DNA of 64,000 nucleotides, taken from the NCBI RefSeq assembly GCF_900460065.1, contig NZ_UAVD01000032.1, positions 62,001 through 126,000 of the forward strand, written 5' to 3'. The translations under genes and the position numbers were made by a program. Below, piece by piece: positions 41,837 to 51,244 of this stretch (position 1 is its first letter; each line of letters opens with the position of its first letter). Source of the stretch: Streptomyces griseus. Its GTDB lineage: Bacteria; Actinomycetota; Actinomycetes; Streptomycetales; Streptomycetaceae. A model generated the notes under the pieces. It made no database searches. It was not told the DNA's origin and saw nothing but the letters and a program-made list of their open reading frames with translations.

Positions 41837-43453
41837 ATGTCGGAACGACCCCCGCAGCGCACGCCCAACCGCCGACTCGCCTCACTCATCGCCGAAGCCG
41901 GCTTCTCGCACGCCGGCCTGGCCCGCCGGGTCGATCAGCTCGGCCTCGAACACGGCCTCGACCTGCGGTACGACAAGACCTCGGTCACGCGCTGGCTGCG
42001 GGGGCAGCAGCCGCGCGGCACCACGCCCGCGCTGATCGCCGAGGTGTTCACCCGCCGGCTCGGGCGGCGGCTCTCGGCGCAGGACCTCGGACTCGACGCC
42101 TGCGCGCCCGTCTACGCGGGTCTGGAGTTCGCGGCCACCCCCGCCGAGGCGGTCGACATCGTCAGCGGCCTCTGGCGCAAGGACTCCGGCACCCACACCG
42201 AGCTGCGCAAGATCGCCTTCACCCCGGCCGGACTCGTGGTGCCCAGCCGCGACTGGCTGATCGGCCGTGCCGACGAATGGGTGGCCCGGGACGGCGCCGC
42301 CGCCCGCCGGGCCGGGGGAGAGGCCGGGAGCACCTCGCCCGCCCGCCCGGACGGGGCCCCGCGCACCGAGCCCCGGGGACTCCCGCGCCCGGCCGCCGGG
42401 CCGCCGCGGCCCGCGCCCCCGGGCCCGGCCGCCACGCATCCCGGCTCCGCACACCCGCCCGCCGCGCATCCGCCCGTCGCCGGGACGTCGCCCGGGGGCG
42501 GGGCGCTGCCCGTCGTCCCGCGCCAGCGCCAGACCGACCGCGGCCCCGGCCAGCGGGTCGGCGGCGGGGACGTCGCCGCGCTGCGCTCGGTCGGCGAGCT
42601 GTTCCGCACCCTCGACCACGCCTACGGCGGCGGCCACGCCCGGCAGGCCCTCGTGCGGTATCTGGAGCACGAGGCCGAGCCGATGCTCCGGGGGACCTAC
42701 GGCGAGGCCACCGGACGGCGGCTGTTCGCCGCGGTGGCCGACCTGACCCGGCTGGCCGGCTGGACCTCGTACGACATCGCCGCCCACGGCCTGGCCCAGC
42801 GGTACTTCGTCCAGGCGCTGCGGCTCGCCCAGGCCGCCGGGGACCGGGGATACGGCGCCTACGTGCTCATCACCATGAGCCGCCAGGCCGTCTACCTCGG
42901 GCACGGCAGGGAGGCCGTCCAGCTGGCCCGCGTGGCCCAGCAGGGCGTCGGCTCGGCCGCCCCGCTCCTCGTCCAGGCGCTGCTGCACGCGGTCGAGGCG
43001 CGCGGACACGGCGTGCTCGGCGAGGCGCGCTCCTGCACCGCCGCCCTGACCCGCGCCGAACACGCCCTGGAGACCGCGCGCCCCGGCGACGAGGTGCCGC
43101 ACTGGGCCCGCACCTTCGACGAGGCGCAGCTCGCCGACGAGCTGGGCCACTGCCACCGCGACCTCCAGCAGTACCGGGCCGCCGCCCAGCACGCCGAGCG
43201 CTCGCTCCAGCTGCGCGCACCGGCCTACGCCCGCAGCAGGCTGTTCTGCCGGGTGGTCCTCGCCTCGGCCCGGCTGGGTCTGGGCGAGCTGGACCAGGCC
43301 TGTCTGCTGGGCGCCGAGGCGGCCCAGCAGGCGGCCGAGATGCGCTCGGTGCGCGCCACGGAGTACGTACGCGCCTTCGAGCGCAGCCTGGAGCCCTACC
43401 GGGACGCCGTCGCCGTACGCGGCTACCGCGACCGGGTCGCCGCCCTCGGCTGA
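41837..43453 (+). CDS. NsdA-like regulator (degenerate HTH plus TPR)
   Basis: A 538-residue protein. The N-terminus (RRLASLIAEAGFSHAGLARRVDQLGLEHGLDLRYDKTSVTRWLRGQQP) is an XRE-like DNA-binding region. A Pro/Gly/Ala-rich linker (residues ~145-230) follows, then a helical TPR-type domain. The layout matches the Streptomyces NsdA family, which negatively affects sporulation and antibiotic production. AGGAG lies upstream of the ATG. Which of the several paralogues it is cannot be said. Confidence 0.8.
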   Translation: MSERPPQRTPNRRLASLIAEAGFSHAGLARRVDQLGLEHGLDLRYDKTSVTRWLRGQQPRGTTPALIAEVFTRRLGRRLSAQDLGLDACAPVYAGLEFAATPAEAVDIVSGLWRKDSGTHTELRKIAFTPAGLVVPSRDWLIGRADEWVARDGAAARRAGGEAGSTSPARPDGAPRTEPRGLPRPAAGPPRPAPPGPAATHPGSAHPPAAHPPVAGTSPGGGALPVVPRQRQTDRGPGQRVGGGDVAALRSVGELFRTLDHAYGGGHARQALVRYLEHEAEPMLRGTYGEATGRRLFAAVADLTRLAGWTSYDIAAHGLAQRYFVQALRLAQAAGDRGYGAYVLITMSRQAVYLGHGREAVQLARVAQQGVGSAAPLLVQALLHAVEARGHGVLGEARSCTAALTRAEHALETARPGDEVPHWARTFDEAQLADELGHCHRDLQQYRAAAQHAERSLQLRAPAYARSRLFCRVVLASARLGLGELDQACLLGAEAAQQAAEMRSVRATEYVRAFERSLEPYRDAVAVRGYRDRVAALG

Positions 43454-43454
43454 C

Positions 43455-43485
43455 CCGGCCGCGGGCGCCGTCGGGGCGCGGCCGG
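43455..43485. terminator. Hairpin between convergent genes
   Basis: CCGGCCGCG pairs with CGCGGCCGG around a 13-base loop, just after the regulator stop and before the stop of the FAD gene. Confidence 0.5.
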
Positions 43486-43491
43486 ATCACC

Positions 43492-44886
43492 TCACGCGGC
43501 CTCCGGCAGGCGCGGGCTCCCCTCGTGCGTGCCCGGCACCGCCAGATCGGTCAGGATCGCCTCGGCCGCCCGCCGCCCCGAGTGCAGCGCGCCCCGGACC
43601 GAGCTCGTGTCGCGGTGGTCGCCGCACACGTACAGCCCGGCCAGCACCCGCACCGGGCGGCGCGGATCGTGCGGGGCCGCCATCGCCGGCACCGCCTCCG
43701 GATCGTGGTGGGCCGCCAGCAGCTCCCAGCCGTCCGTCGCCACCCCGTACAGCGCGGCCAGGTGCGCCCGCACCGAGCGGTCCAGGTCCGGGGGCGGGGC
43801 CCCGAGCACCGTCGAGGTGATCAGCGTCCGGCCCTCCGGCGCCCGCGAGGGGTCGACCTCGCTCATCACCGCGGTGTACGCCACCGGGCCCGAGCGGTCG
43901 CCGTCCAGCACCAGCGACCTCCCCGCGGGCGGCGGGGCGGGCGCGGTGTGGTGAAGGACCGTCACCGGGTGGAAGGACGGCACCCGCAGACCGGGCAGCA
44001 GCTCGGCCGCGGCCCCCGCGCCGGTCGCCAGCAGCAGGGAGCGGCACCCCAGCTCACCGTGCTCCTTGGTGCGTACGGAGGTGATGTCGGCGGCCGTGAC
44101 GTGCACCCCGGTCCGGACCGTGCCCGGCGGCAGCGCCGCCGCCAGCAGCTCGGGCAGCGCGGACGACCCGCCCGCCGGCACGCACAGCCCGCCGCGCGCG
44201 TAGTCCCGCAGGGCGAGATCGGCGCACCGGCTCGACGAGGTGAGGGCGGGGTCGTTGAGCAGGGCCGTGAGGAGGGGGCGCAGGACGCCGTCCACCGTAC
44301 GGGCGGGCAGGCCCACGCCGGGCAGGGCGTCGGCCGCCGACCGCTCCGGGCGGGCCAGCAGCCGGGCCGCGGGGGTGACCGCCAGCCGATGCAGAGCCGC
44401 GCCCAGCCGGGCCCGGTCGATCGCGCCGGTCACCACGGCCCCCCGGCCGCCCCCGCGCGCCGGGGCGCCCTGCTCGTGGCCGTACGCGCTCTGCGCGGCC
44501 CGGGGCCCCCGGGCGGTCCGGAGGGCCCGGGGGGCGCTCGAACGGGTGCGTACCGCCTTGAGTGCGCCCCTCGCGCTCCGTATGTCACCGGTGAGCTGGC
44601 GGCGGCCCTCGCTGTGGACCAGGACGCCCGGCGCGAACTCCCGCAGCTCCGGAGTGCCGAGCCCCGGGGTGCCGGTCAGCTCGGGCCAGGAGGTGCAGAG
44701 GAGCGGGCCGAACCGGTCGAGCCGGAACCCGTCCATCTCGTCGGTGGTGAGCCGGCCGCCCACCCGGGGCTCGGCCTCCAGGACACGGACGCCGAGCCCC
44801 GCCCGGACGAGCAGGTGGGCCGCTGAAAGGCCGGCGATCCCGGCCCCGATGATGACCACGTCTGCGTGGTGTGCCGTGCTGCGCAC
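43492..44886 (-). CDS. FAD-dependent amine-oxidase/protoporphyrinogen-oxidase-like protein
   Basis: A 464-residue flavoprotein. The FAD-binding motif DVVIIGAGIAGLSAAHLLVRAGLGVRVLEAEPRVGGRL is followed by the GG-doublet region, and the C-terminal FAD contact is LYVCGDHRDTSSVRGALHSGRRAAEAI. This is the flavin amine oxidase fold shared with HemY. The genuine HemG/HemY gene cannot be excluded, but the divergent middle (SARGALKAVRTRSSAPRALR...) makes an uncharacterised oxidase more likely. GTG at 44886 with GGAGG upstream. Confidence 0.82.
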   Translation of the reverse strand: MRSTAHHADVVIIGAGIAGLSAAHLLVRAGLGVRVLEAEPRVGGRLTTDEMDGFRLDRFGPLLCTSWPELTGTPGLGTPELREFAPGVLVHSEGRRQLTGDIRSARGALKAVRTRSSAPRALRTARGPRAAQSAYGHEQGAPARGGGRGAVVTGAIDRARLGAALHRLAVTPAARLLARPERSAADALPGVGLPARTVDGVLRPLLTALLNDPALTSSSRCADLALRDYARGGLCVPAGGSSALPELLAAALPPGTVRTGVHVTAADITSVRTKEHGELGCRSLLLATGAGAAAELLPGLRVPSFHPVTVLHHTAPAPPPAGRSLVLDGDRSGPVAYTAVMSEVDPSRAPEGRTLITSTVLGAPPPDLDRSVRAHLAALYGVATDGWELLAAHHDPEAVPAMAAPHDPRRPVRVLAGLYVCGDHRDTSSVRGALHSGRRAAEAILTDLAVPGTHEGSPRLPEAA

Positions 44887-45114
44887 GTGCCCCTCCCCGA
44901 GTCGGTGCGACTGGTGGGGGGCTCTTGCCCCCAACAGGCCCCCGGAATGCCGGAGTTCGTAACGAGGCTAGGAGGATGGCTGATACTGGGTCAGACGCGC
45001 GTGCCGGGGAGCACCGGTGCACCGGGGTCGCACACGCGCCCCCGGTGCGACCGGCCGGGCCCGTCGAACCCCGCCCGTCCCCGGGCGCGCCGGTCGGTCC
45101 CCGCGCGGCGGCGG

Positions 45115-46014
45115 TCAGCGCAGTGCGGCGCGGATCGCCCCGTCGATGCCGGGGAACGCGAACGAGAAGCCGGAGTCCAGCAGCTTCGCCGGGATCACCC
45201 GCTGGCTGCCCAGCACGTCCTCCGCGAACTCACCGAGCGCGAGCCGCAGCGCGGGCGCCGGCACGGGGAACAGCGTCGGGCGGCGCAGCACCCGCCCCAT
45301 CGCGGCGGTCACCTCGGCGTTGGTGACCGGCTTCGGCCCGGTCAGGTTCACCGGGCCGGTCAGCGCCTCGGTGTCCAGGATGTGGCGCAGCGCCGCGACA
45401 TGGTCGTGCAGCGCGATGAAGCTCCAGTACTGACGGCCGTTGCCCAGCTTTCCACCGATCCCCGCCCTGAACAGCGGGAACAGCCGCCCCCAGGCCCCGC
45501 CCTCGCGGCCGACGACCAGCCCGGTCCGCGCGTGCACCGTGCGGACGCCCGCTTCCTCGGCGGCGCCGGTGGCCGCCTCCCACTCCTCGCAGACCGAGGG
45601 CAGGAACCCGTCCCCGGGCGGCGCGTCCTCGTCCACCGGGCGGTCCCCGGTGTCGCCGTAGAAGCCGATGGCGGACCCGGCGAGCAGCACCCGGGGCGGG
45701 GTGTCGAGCGAGGCGACGGCCTCGGCGACGGCTGCGGTCCCCAGGACCCGGCTGTCCCGGATCTCCCGCTTGTAGGCGTCGGTCCAGCGGTGGTCGCCCA
45801 CCCCGGCCCCGGCCAGGTGCACCACGGCGTCGCAGCCGACGAGGCCGGCCACGTCCACGTAACCGCGCTTGGGGTCCCACTCGACCTCGTCGCCGGTTCT
45901 GGCGGGGCGGCGCACCAGGCGGGCCACCTCGTGCCCGTCGGCGCGCAGCGAGCGGACCAGCGCCGCTCCGATGAGTCCGGACGATCCGCTGACGGCGATA
46001 CGGGAGCTCGGCAT
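45115..46014 (-). CDS. TIGR01777 family sugar-nucleotide-epimerase-like protein
   Basis: A 299-residue SDR-fold protein. It opens with IAVSGSSGLIGAALVRSLRADGHEVARLVRR and has VHLAGAGVGDHRWTDAYKREIRDSRV, the GSAIGFYGDTGDRPVDED active-site loop (Tyr) and a DUF1731 C-terminus (AMGRVLRRPTLFPVPAPALRLALGE...). This is the YfcH/TIGR01777 family. Cellular role unknown. It is divergent from the GNAT gene by about 60 bp. Confidence 0.9.
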   Translation of the reverse strand: MPSSRIAVSGSSGLIGAALVRSLRADGHEVARLVRRPARTGDEVEWDPKRGYVDVAGLVGCDAVVHLAGAGVGDHRWTDAYKREIRDSRVLGTAAVAEAVASLDTPPRVLLAGSAIGFYGDTGDRPVDEDAPPGDGFLPSVCEEWEAATGAAEEAGVRTVHARTGLVVGREGGAWGRLFPLFRAGIGGKLGNGRQYWSFIALHDHVAALRHILDTEALTGPVNLTGPKPVTNAEVTAAMGRVLRRPTLFPVPAPALRLALGEFAEDVLGSQRVIPAKLLDSGFSFAFPGIDGAIRAALR

Positions 46015-46076
46015 GGGCCCATCCTGCCCCAAGAAACGCCTCGAACACCGGCGGCACCGCGTGACAAAGTGACCCC

Positions 46077-46604
46077 ATGGCCGTACTCACCCTCCGTCCC
46101 GTCCGCACCGCCGCGCCCGCCGACGACGACCAGCTCGCCGAGCTCGACCGGTCCACCTGGTCGACGCTGCACGCGGTCCTGCCGAAGCCCGTGCCCCCGT
46201 TCGACCCCTTCTTCGGGGAGCGGTATCCGCCGCAGGACTTCCTCGTGGTGGAGGCGGACCCCGGGACGGAGGGCGGCGCGCCCCGGATCGCCGGGTACAT
46301 CCGGCTCGTCCCGCCCACCCCCCTCGCCGCCAACGCCCACGTGCGCCAGATACGGGGCCTCGCCGTGGCGACCTGGGCGCGCGGGGCCGGTGTGGGGCGG
46401 ACCCTGGTGCGGGCCGCGTGCGCCGAGGCCCGCCGCCAGGGCGCCAACCGGATCACGCTGCGGGTGCTCGCGCACAACGACCCCGCCCGCGCCCTGTACG
46501 CCTCCGAGGGCTTCGCCGTCGAAGGGGTGCTGCCCGGGGAGTTCTTCCTGAACGGCCGTTACGTCGACGACGTCTGCATGGGACGCTCGCTCGGCCCCGC
46601 CTGA
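46077..46604 (+). CDS. GNAT family N-acetyltransferase
   Basis: A 175-residue acetyltransferase. VRQIRGLAVATWARGAGVGRTLVRAACAEARRQGANRITLRVLAHNDPARALYASEGFAVEGV covers motifs A and B of the fold, with the acetyl-CoA pyrophosphate loop RGAGVGRT. The N-terminus (LRPVRTAAPADDDQLAELDRSTWS) is ordinary for the family. Substrate not predictable. It converges on the DUF4240 gene with a 9-bp gap. Confidence 0.88.
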   Translation: MAVLTLRPVRTAAPADDDQLAELDRSTWSTLHAVLPKPVPPFDPFFGERYPPQDFLVVEADPGTEGGAPRIAGYIRLVPPTPLAANAHVRQIRGLAVATWARGAGVGRTLVRAACAEARRQGANRITLRVLAHNDPARALYASEGFAVEGVLPGEFFLNGRYVDDVCMGRSLGPA

Positions 46605-46613
46605 GCGCCGGGG

Positions 46614-47135
46614 TCACCGGGGCCCGAAGCGGTCCCACAGCTCGGGGAAGCGGGCGGCGAGCGCCTGATCGTCCTCGAAGTCGACGGGGGAGCCCAGCGG
46701 CTCCGTGGCCTGCGGCGGCAGCCCCAGGTCCGGCGCGACCACACCGGTGAGCTGCTCGTACGCCTCGTCGGCCGCGTAGCCCAGCTCCTCGCCGTCCCCG
46801 TCGATCCGCTCGTCGAAGTCGTCCAGCAGCTCCGCCAGGCCGTCCGGATCGTGCAGCGCCCCCTCGAAGACCTCCCGGCCCTGGCCGATCAGCCAGCAGC
46901 GGAAGTAGTCGAACGCGTCGTCGCTCGCCCCGCCCAGCAGCACGGCCGCCGCGCCCCACAGATCCCAGGCGTAGGCGCGGTTGTAGCGGGCCTCGAAGTG
47001 CCGGGCGAAGTCCAGCACGGAATCGGGATCGAGCTGCGTCAGCCGTTCCACCAACAGGTCGGCGTGGTCCTCGGGGTCGCCCTCGGCGGCCTCGCGGGTG
47101 CTGTCGATGATCTCCCAGAATTCCGTTTCGTCCAT
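46614..47135 (-). CDS. DUF4240 domain protein
   Basis: A 173-residue acidic protein opening with MDETEFWEIIDSTREAAEGDPEDHADLLVERLTQL, followed by FARHFEARYNRAYAWDLWGAAAVLLGGASDDAFDYFRCWLIGQGREVFEGAL, the DUF4240 signature. ATG at 47135. Members are often linked to polymorphic toxin or immunity loci, but nothing of that kind is seen here. Function unknown. Confidence 0.85.
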   Translation of the reverse strand: MDETEFWEIIDSTREAAEGDPEDHADLLVERLTQLDPDSVLDFARHFEARYNRAYAWDLWGAAAVLLGGASDDAFDYFRCWLIGQGREVFEGALHDPDGLAELLDDFDERIDGDGEELGYAADEAYEQLTGVVAPDLGLPPQATEPLGSPVDFEDDQALAARFPELWDRFGPR

Positions 47136-47197
47136 CACGGGTCCAGCATCCAGCCTGCCGGGGGCTCCCGCACGCGCAGACACCGAATTGAAGCCTT

Positions 47198-48181
47198 TCA
47201 GCGATACAGCTCGCGCAGGCGTTCGGCGGCGTCCGCGAACCGGGTCCGCAGCGACTCGGGCGCCAGGACCTCCAACTCCGGCCCCAGCGAGAGAAGCTGG
47301 CCGTAGGCCACGTCCAGTGATTCCACCGGCAGCGTGAGGGTGCGCCGGCCGTCCGGACCCGGCTCCGAGGCCTCCGCGAGCGCCGCCGCGGCCGCCGCCC
47401 GGTCGCCGGTGTACGCCAGCATCCGGGACCCGCGCTCGGACACCCGTACGGTCACCTCGGTACGCAGCAGGGACCGGGCGAACCCGGCCGCCCGCTCCGC
47501 CCAGAACCCGGGCAGGTCGAAGGCCTCGTCCCGGTCGAAGCGCTCGTCGGCCGCCTCCACGGCGGTGAAGCGGTCGATCCGGTAGACCCGGAAGTCCTCA
47601 CCCGCCCGGGCGCAGAGGTACCAGATCCCGGCCTTGAGGACGAGACCGTACGGAGCGAGCTCCCGCGCCACCTCCGTACCGGCGTGGTCGCGGCCCCCGC
47701 CCCGGCGGTAGCGGACCCGCACCAGCCGGTCGTCCCAGACCGCGTCGGCGATCACGGGCAGCAGTTCGGGGGTCTCCGGCTCGTGGTACCAGGAGGGCGC
47801 GTCCAGGTGGAAGCGCCGGGCGGCGGACGACGAGGCGTCGCGCAGGGAGGGCATGAGCGCCGCCGACACCTTGAGGCGGGCGGCCGACGCCGCGTCCTCC
47901 AGGCCCATCTCGCGCAGCGCGGCGGGCAGCCCGGAGAGGAACAGCGCCTCCGCCTCGTCCCGGGCGAGGCCGGTCAGCCGGGTCCGGTAGCCGCCGACCA
48001 GCCGGTACCCGCCGGCCCGGCCGCGCTCCGCGTACACCGGGACGCCCGCGTCGGAGAGGGCCTGCGCGTCCCGGGTGACCGTACGCTCCGACACCTCCAG
48101 TTCGGCCGCCAGCTCGGCGGCGGTCATCGCGGGGCGGGCCTGCAGGAGCAGCACCATCTTGATCAGCCGGGCAGCACGCAT
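47198..48181 (-). CDS. HTH-WYL domain transcriptional regulator (YafY type)
   Basis: A 327-residue protein. The DeoR-like HTH comes first (RLIKMVLLLQARPAMTAAELAAELEVSERTVTRDAQALSDAGVPVYAERGRAGGYRL), then a WYL domain with DDRLVRVRYRRGGG and the altered WYL core GLVLKAGIWYLCARAGEDFRVYRIDRF, and a WCX C-terminus. WYL domains bind ligands such as nucleotides and often control DNA-damage or metabolic genes. The ATG at 48181 is preferred over an upstream GTG at 48211. Confidence 0.9.
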   Translation of the reverse strand: MRAARLIKMVLLLQARPAMTAAELAAELEVSERTVTRDAQALSDAGVPVYAERGRAGGYRLVGGYRTRLTGLARDEAEALFLSGLPAALREMGLEDAASAARLKVSAALMPSLRDASSSAARRFHLDAPSWYHEPETPELLPVIADAVWDDRLVRVRYRRGGGRDHAGTEVARELAPYGLVLKAGIWYLCARAGEDFRVYRIDRFTAVEAADERFDRDEAFDLPGFWAERAAGFARSLLRTEVTVRVSERGSRMLAYTGDRAAAAAALAEASEPGPDGRRTLTLPVESLDVAYGQLLSLGPELEVLAPESLRTRFADAAERLRELYR

Positions 48182-48304
48182 GGGCCCATTGTGGCGGCAG
48201 GGCGGGACCACCCCACACCGAGACCCCCGGCCGCCGGGCAGGCGCGCTGTCGGGCGCGCCCGCCCGGTGACCGGGGGTTCGGCGGGGTCTCGCGGGAGCG
48301 GGGA

Positions 48305-50977
48305 TCAGATCCCGTAGCGCTCCCGGGCCTCCTTGACCGCGGAGGCCGGGACCTCGCCGCGCTTGGCGAGCTGGGCCAGCGAGGCCACCACGATCGACTG
48401 GGCGTCGACGCCGAAGTGGCGGCGGGCCGCGTCGCGGGTGTCGGAGAGGCCGAAGCCGTCCGTGCCGAGCGAGGACCAGTCCTGCTCCACCCACTGGCTG
48501 ATCTGGTCCGGGACCTGGCGCATCCAGTCGCTGACCGCGAGCACCGGACCCGGTGCTCCGGCGAGCGCCTGCGTCACGTACGGGACCTGCACCTCACCGC
48601 GGAGCAGCGCCTCGTCGGCCGCCAGCGCGTCGCGGCGCAGCTCGCCCCACGAGGTGGCGGACCAGACGTCGGCCGTGACGCCCCAGTCGGCGGCCAGCAG
48701 CTCCTGGGCCTGAAGGGCCCAGTGGATCGCCGTACCGGAGGCCAGCAGCTGGAGGCGCGGCGCGTCCGCCTTCGCGGGCGTGCCCTCCTTGAAGCGGTAC
48801 AGGCCCTTGACGATGCCCTCCTCGACGCCCTCGGGCATCGCGGGCTGGGGCTTCGGCTCGTTGTAGACCGTCAGGTAGTAGAAGACGTCCTCGGCGTCGG
48901 GGCCGTACATCCTCCGCAGGCCGTCCTTGACGATCACCGCGACCTCGTACGCGAAGGCCGGGTCGTAGTTGAGCGAGGCCGGGTTGGTGGCCGCGATCAG
49001 GTGCGAGTGGCCGTCGGCGTGCTGGAGGCCCTCGCCCGTGAGGGTCGTGCGGCCCGCCGTGGCGCCGACGATGAAGCCCTTGCCGAGCTGGTCGGCGAGC
49101 TGCCACATCTGGTCGCCGGTCCGCTGCCAGCCGAACATCGAGTAGAAGATGTAGAACGGGATCATCGTCTCGCCGTGCGTCGCGTACGACGTGGCGGCGG
49201 CGATGAAGTCGGCCATGGCCCCGGCCTCGGTGATCCCCTCGTTGAGGATCTGGCCGTCCTTGGCCTCCTTGTAGTACATCAGCTGGTCGCGGTCGACCGG
49301 GTCGTACGTCTGACCCAGCGGCGAGTAGATGCCGGCCGACGGGAAGAGGGACTCCATACCGAAGGTACGGGCCTCGTCCGGGACGATCGGCACCCAGCGC
49401 CTGCCGGTCTCCTTGTCCCGCATCAGGTCCTTCACCAGGCGGACGAACGCCATGGTGGTGGCCATCTCCTGCTTGCCGGACCCCTTGTACAGGGCCTTGA
49501 ACGCGCGCTCCTCGGGCTGCGGCAGCGGCGCGGACGCGTGCATCCGGCGGGCCGGGGCGGGACCGCCGAGGGCCGCGCGGCGCTCCTGGAGGTAGCGGAC
49601 CTCGGGGGAGTCGGCGCCGGGGTGGCCGTAGGGGACGAGACCGTCCTCGAAGGCGCTGTCGGGGATCGGGAGGCCGAGCAGCTCGCGCATGCCCTTGAAC
49701 TCGTCGATCGACAGCTTCTTCATCTGGTGGTTGGCGTTCTTGGACTCGAAGCCCTTGCCGAGCGTGTAGCCCTTGACCGTCTGGGCCAGGATCACGGTCG
49801 GCGCGCCCTTGTGCTCGATCGCCGCCCGGTACGCCGCGTAGACCTTGCGGGCCTCGTGGCCGCCGCGCGAGGTGTAGAAACACTCGGCGATCTTCGCGTC
49901 GGTGAGCAGCTTCGCCAGCTCGACGAGGGCGGGCTCGGCGCCGAAGAAGTGCTCGCGGATGTAGGCGACGTCGCGGGTGGCGTACGTCTGGAACTGCGCG
50001 TCCGGGACCTCGCGCAGGCGGCGCAGCAGCGCACCCTGGGTGTCCAGCTGGAACAGCTCGTCCCAGGCGTTGCCCCAGAGCGTCTTGACGACGTTCCAGC
50101 CGGCCCCGCGGAACTGCGCCTCCAGCTCCTGGACCACGCGGAAGTTGGCGCGGACCGGGCCGTCGAGGCGCTGGAGGTTGCAGTTGATGACGAAGGTCAG
50201 GTTGTCGAGCTGCTCACGCGAGGCCAGCGCGAGGGCCGCCGTCGACTCGGGCTCGTCCATCTCGCCGTCGCCCAGGAAGGCCCAGACGTGCGAGTTGGCG
50301 GTGTCCTTGATGTTGCGGTTGGCCAGATAGCGGTTGAAGCGCGCCTGGTAGATCGCCGAGAGCGGGCCGAGGCCCATCGACACGGTGGGGAACTCCCACA
50401 GCCAGGGCAGCCGCCGCGGGTGCGGGTAGGAGGGCAGGCCCTCGCCACCGGACTCCTGGCGGAAGTTGTCGAGGTGCTGCTCGTTCAGCCGGCCGTCGAG
50501 GAACGCGCGGGCGTAGATGCCGGGGGAGGCGTGGCCCTGGATGTAGAGCTGGTCGCCGGAGCCGTCCCCCTCCTTGCCGCGGAAGAAGTGGTTGAAGCCG
50601 GTCTCGTACAGCCAGGCCGCCGAGGCGAAGGTGGCGATGTGGCCGCCGACCCCGTACCGGGCGCCCCGGGTCACCATCGCGGCCGCGTTCCAGCGGTTCC
50701 ACGCGGTGATCCGCGACTCCATCTCCAGGTCGCCGTCGAACGCGGGCTCGGCGGCGGTCGGGATGGTGTTGACGTAATCGGTCTCCAGCAGCTTGGGCAG
50801 CGCGAGACCGGCGCCCTCGGCGTGCTGCAGCGAGCGGCGCATCAGGTACGCGGCGCGGTGCGGGCCGGCAGCCTTGGTGACGGCGTCCAGGGAGGCCGCC
50901 CATTCGGCGGTCTCCTCGGGGTCACGGTCCGGGAGCTGGTCGAGCTCGCTCGGAAGCTTTCCTACGGGGTCGGTCAT
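48305..50977 (-). CDS. aceE: Pyruvate dehydrogenase E1 component, homodimeric
   Basis: An 890-residue thiamine-diphosphate enzyme that decarboxylates pyruvate and acetylates E2. The TPP motif is FLGDGEMDEPESTAALALASREQLDNLTFVINCNLQRLDG. The substrate/loop regions are GHASPGIYARAFLDGRL, QTVKGYTLGKGFESKNANHQMKK and the C-terminal AHGETMIPFYIFYSMFGWQR-type Pyr domain. Length equals E. coli AceE. It is encoded near E2 and lpd but separated from them by a GntR gene. Upstream lies a 17-bp palindrome that may be its operator. Confidence 0.96.
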   Translation of the reverse strand: MTDPVGKLPSELDQLPDRDPEETAEWAASLDAVTKAAGPHRAAYLMRRSLQHAEGAGLALPKLLETDYVNTIPTAAEPAFDGDLEMESRITAWNRWNAAAMVTRGARYGVGGHIATFASAAWLYETGFNHFFRGKEGDGSGDQLYIQGHASPGIYARAFLDGRLNEQHLDNFRQESGGEGLPSYPHPRRLPWLWEFPTVSMGLGPLSAIYQARFNRYLANRNIKDTANSHVWAFLGDGEMDEPESTAALALASREQLDNLTFVINCNLQRLDGPVRANFRVVQELEAQFRGAGWNVVKTLWGNAWDELFQLDTQGALLRRLREVPDAQFQTYATRDVAYIREHFFGAEPALVELAKLLTDAKIAECFYTSRGGHEARKVYAAYRAAIEHKGAPTVILAQTVKGYTLGKGFESKNANHQMKKLSIDEFKGMRELLGLPIPDSAFEDGLVPYGHPGADSPEVRYLQERRAALGGPAPARRMHASAPLPQPEERAFKALYKGSGKQEMATTMAFVRLVKDLMRDKETGRRWVPIVPDEARTFGMESLFPSAGIYSPLGQTYDPVDRDQLMYYKEAKDGQILNEGITEAGAMADFIAAATSYATHGETMIPFYIFYSMFGWQRTGDQMWQLADQLGKGFIVGATAGRTTLTGEGLQHADGHSHLIAATNPASLNYDPAFAYEVAVIVKDGLRRMYGPDAEDVFYYLTVYNEPKPQPAMPEGVEEGIVKGLYRFKEGTPAKADAPRLQLLASGTAIHWALQAQELLAADWGVTADVWSATSWGELRRDALAADEALLRGEVQVPYVTQALAGAPGPVLAVSDWMRQVPDQISQWVEQDWSSLGTDGFGLSDTRDAARRHFGVDAQSIVVASLAQLAKRGEVPASAVKEARERYGI

Positions 50978-51073
50978 GATCGCCGCCTTCCGGAGAGGAG
51001 GGGGGTGGAGAAGGCTCTATCTGGCAGGACAGAGCGATGGGGCCGGTGGGCCCGCGGATGAACTGTAAGGCGC

Positions 51074-51090
51074 TGATCGATGATCGATCA
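51074..51090. promoter_or_regulatory. 17-bp palindrome upstream of aceE
   Basis: TGATCGAT-G-ATCGATCA, perfect 8-bp arms around one base, 97 bp upstream of the aceE start and next to a GntR gene. Candidate operator for pyruvate-dependent control. Confidence 0.5.
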
Positions 51091-51244
51091 AAGGATTGAA
51101 GGCAAAACTTCTCGATACGAAGAAAAGTGGCATGGGGTGCCTCGAAACAGGGCACGGAGTGACGCGAAATAGCGTGCAAATAGGGCGCTGACCTGCACGG
51201 ACGAGCAGGTGGGCCGCCAGATGATCGGAGTCCGGCAGGCAGGG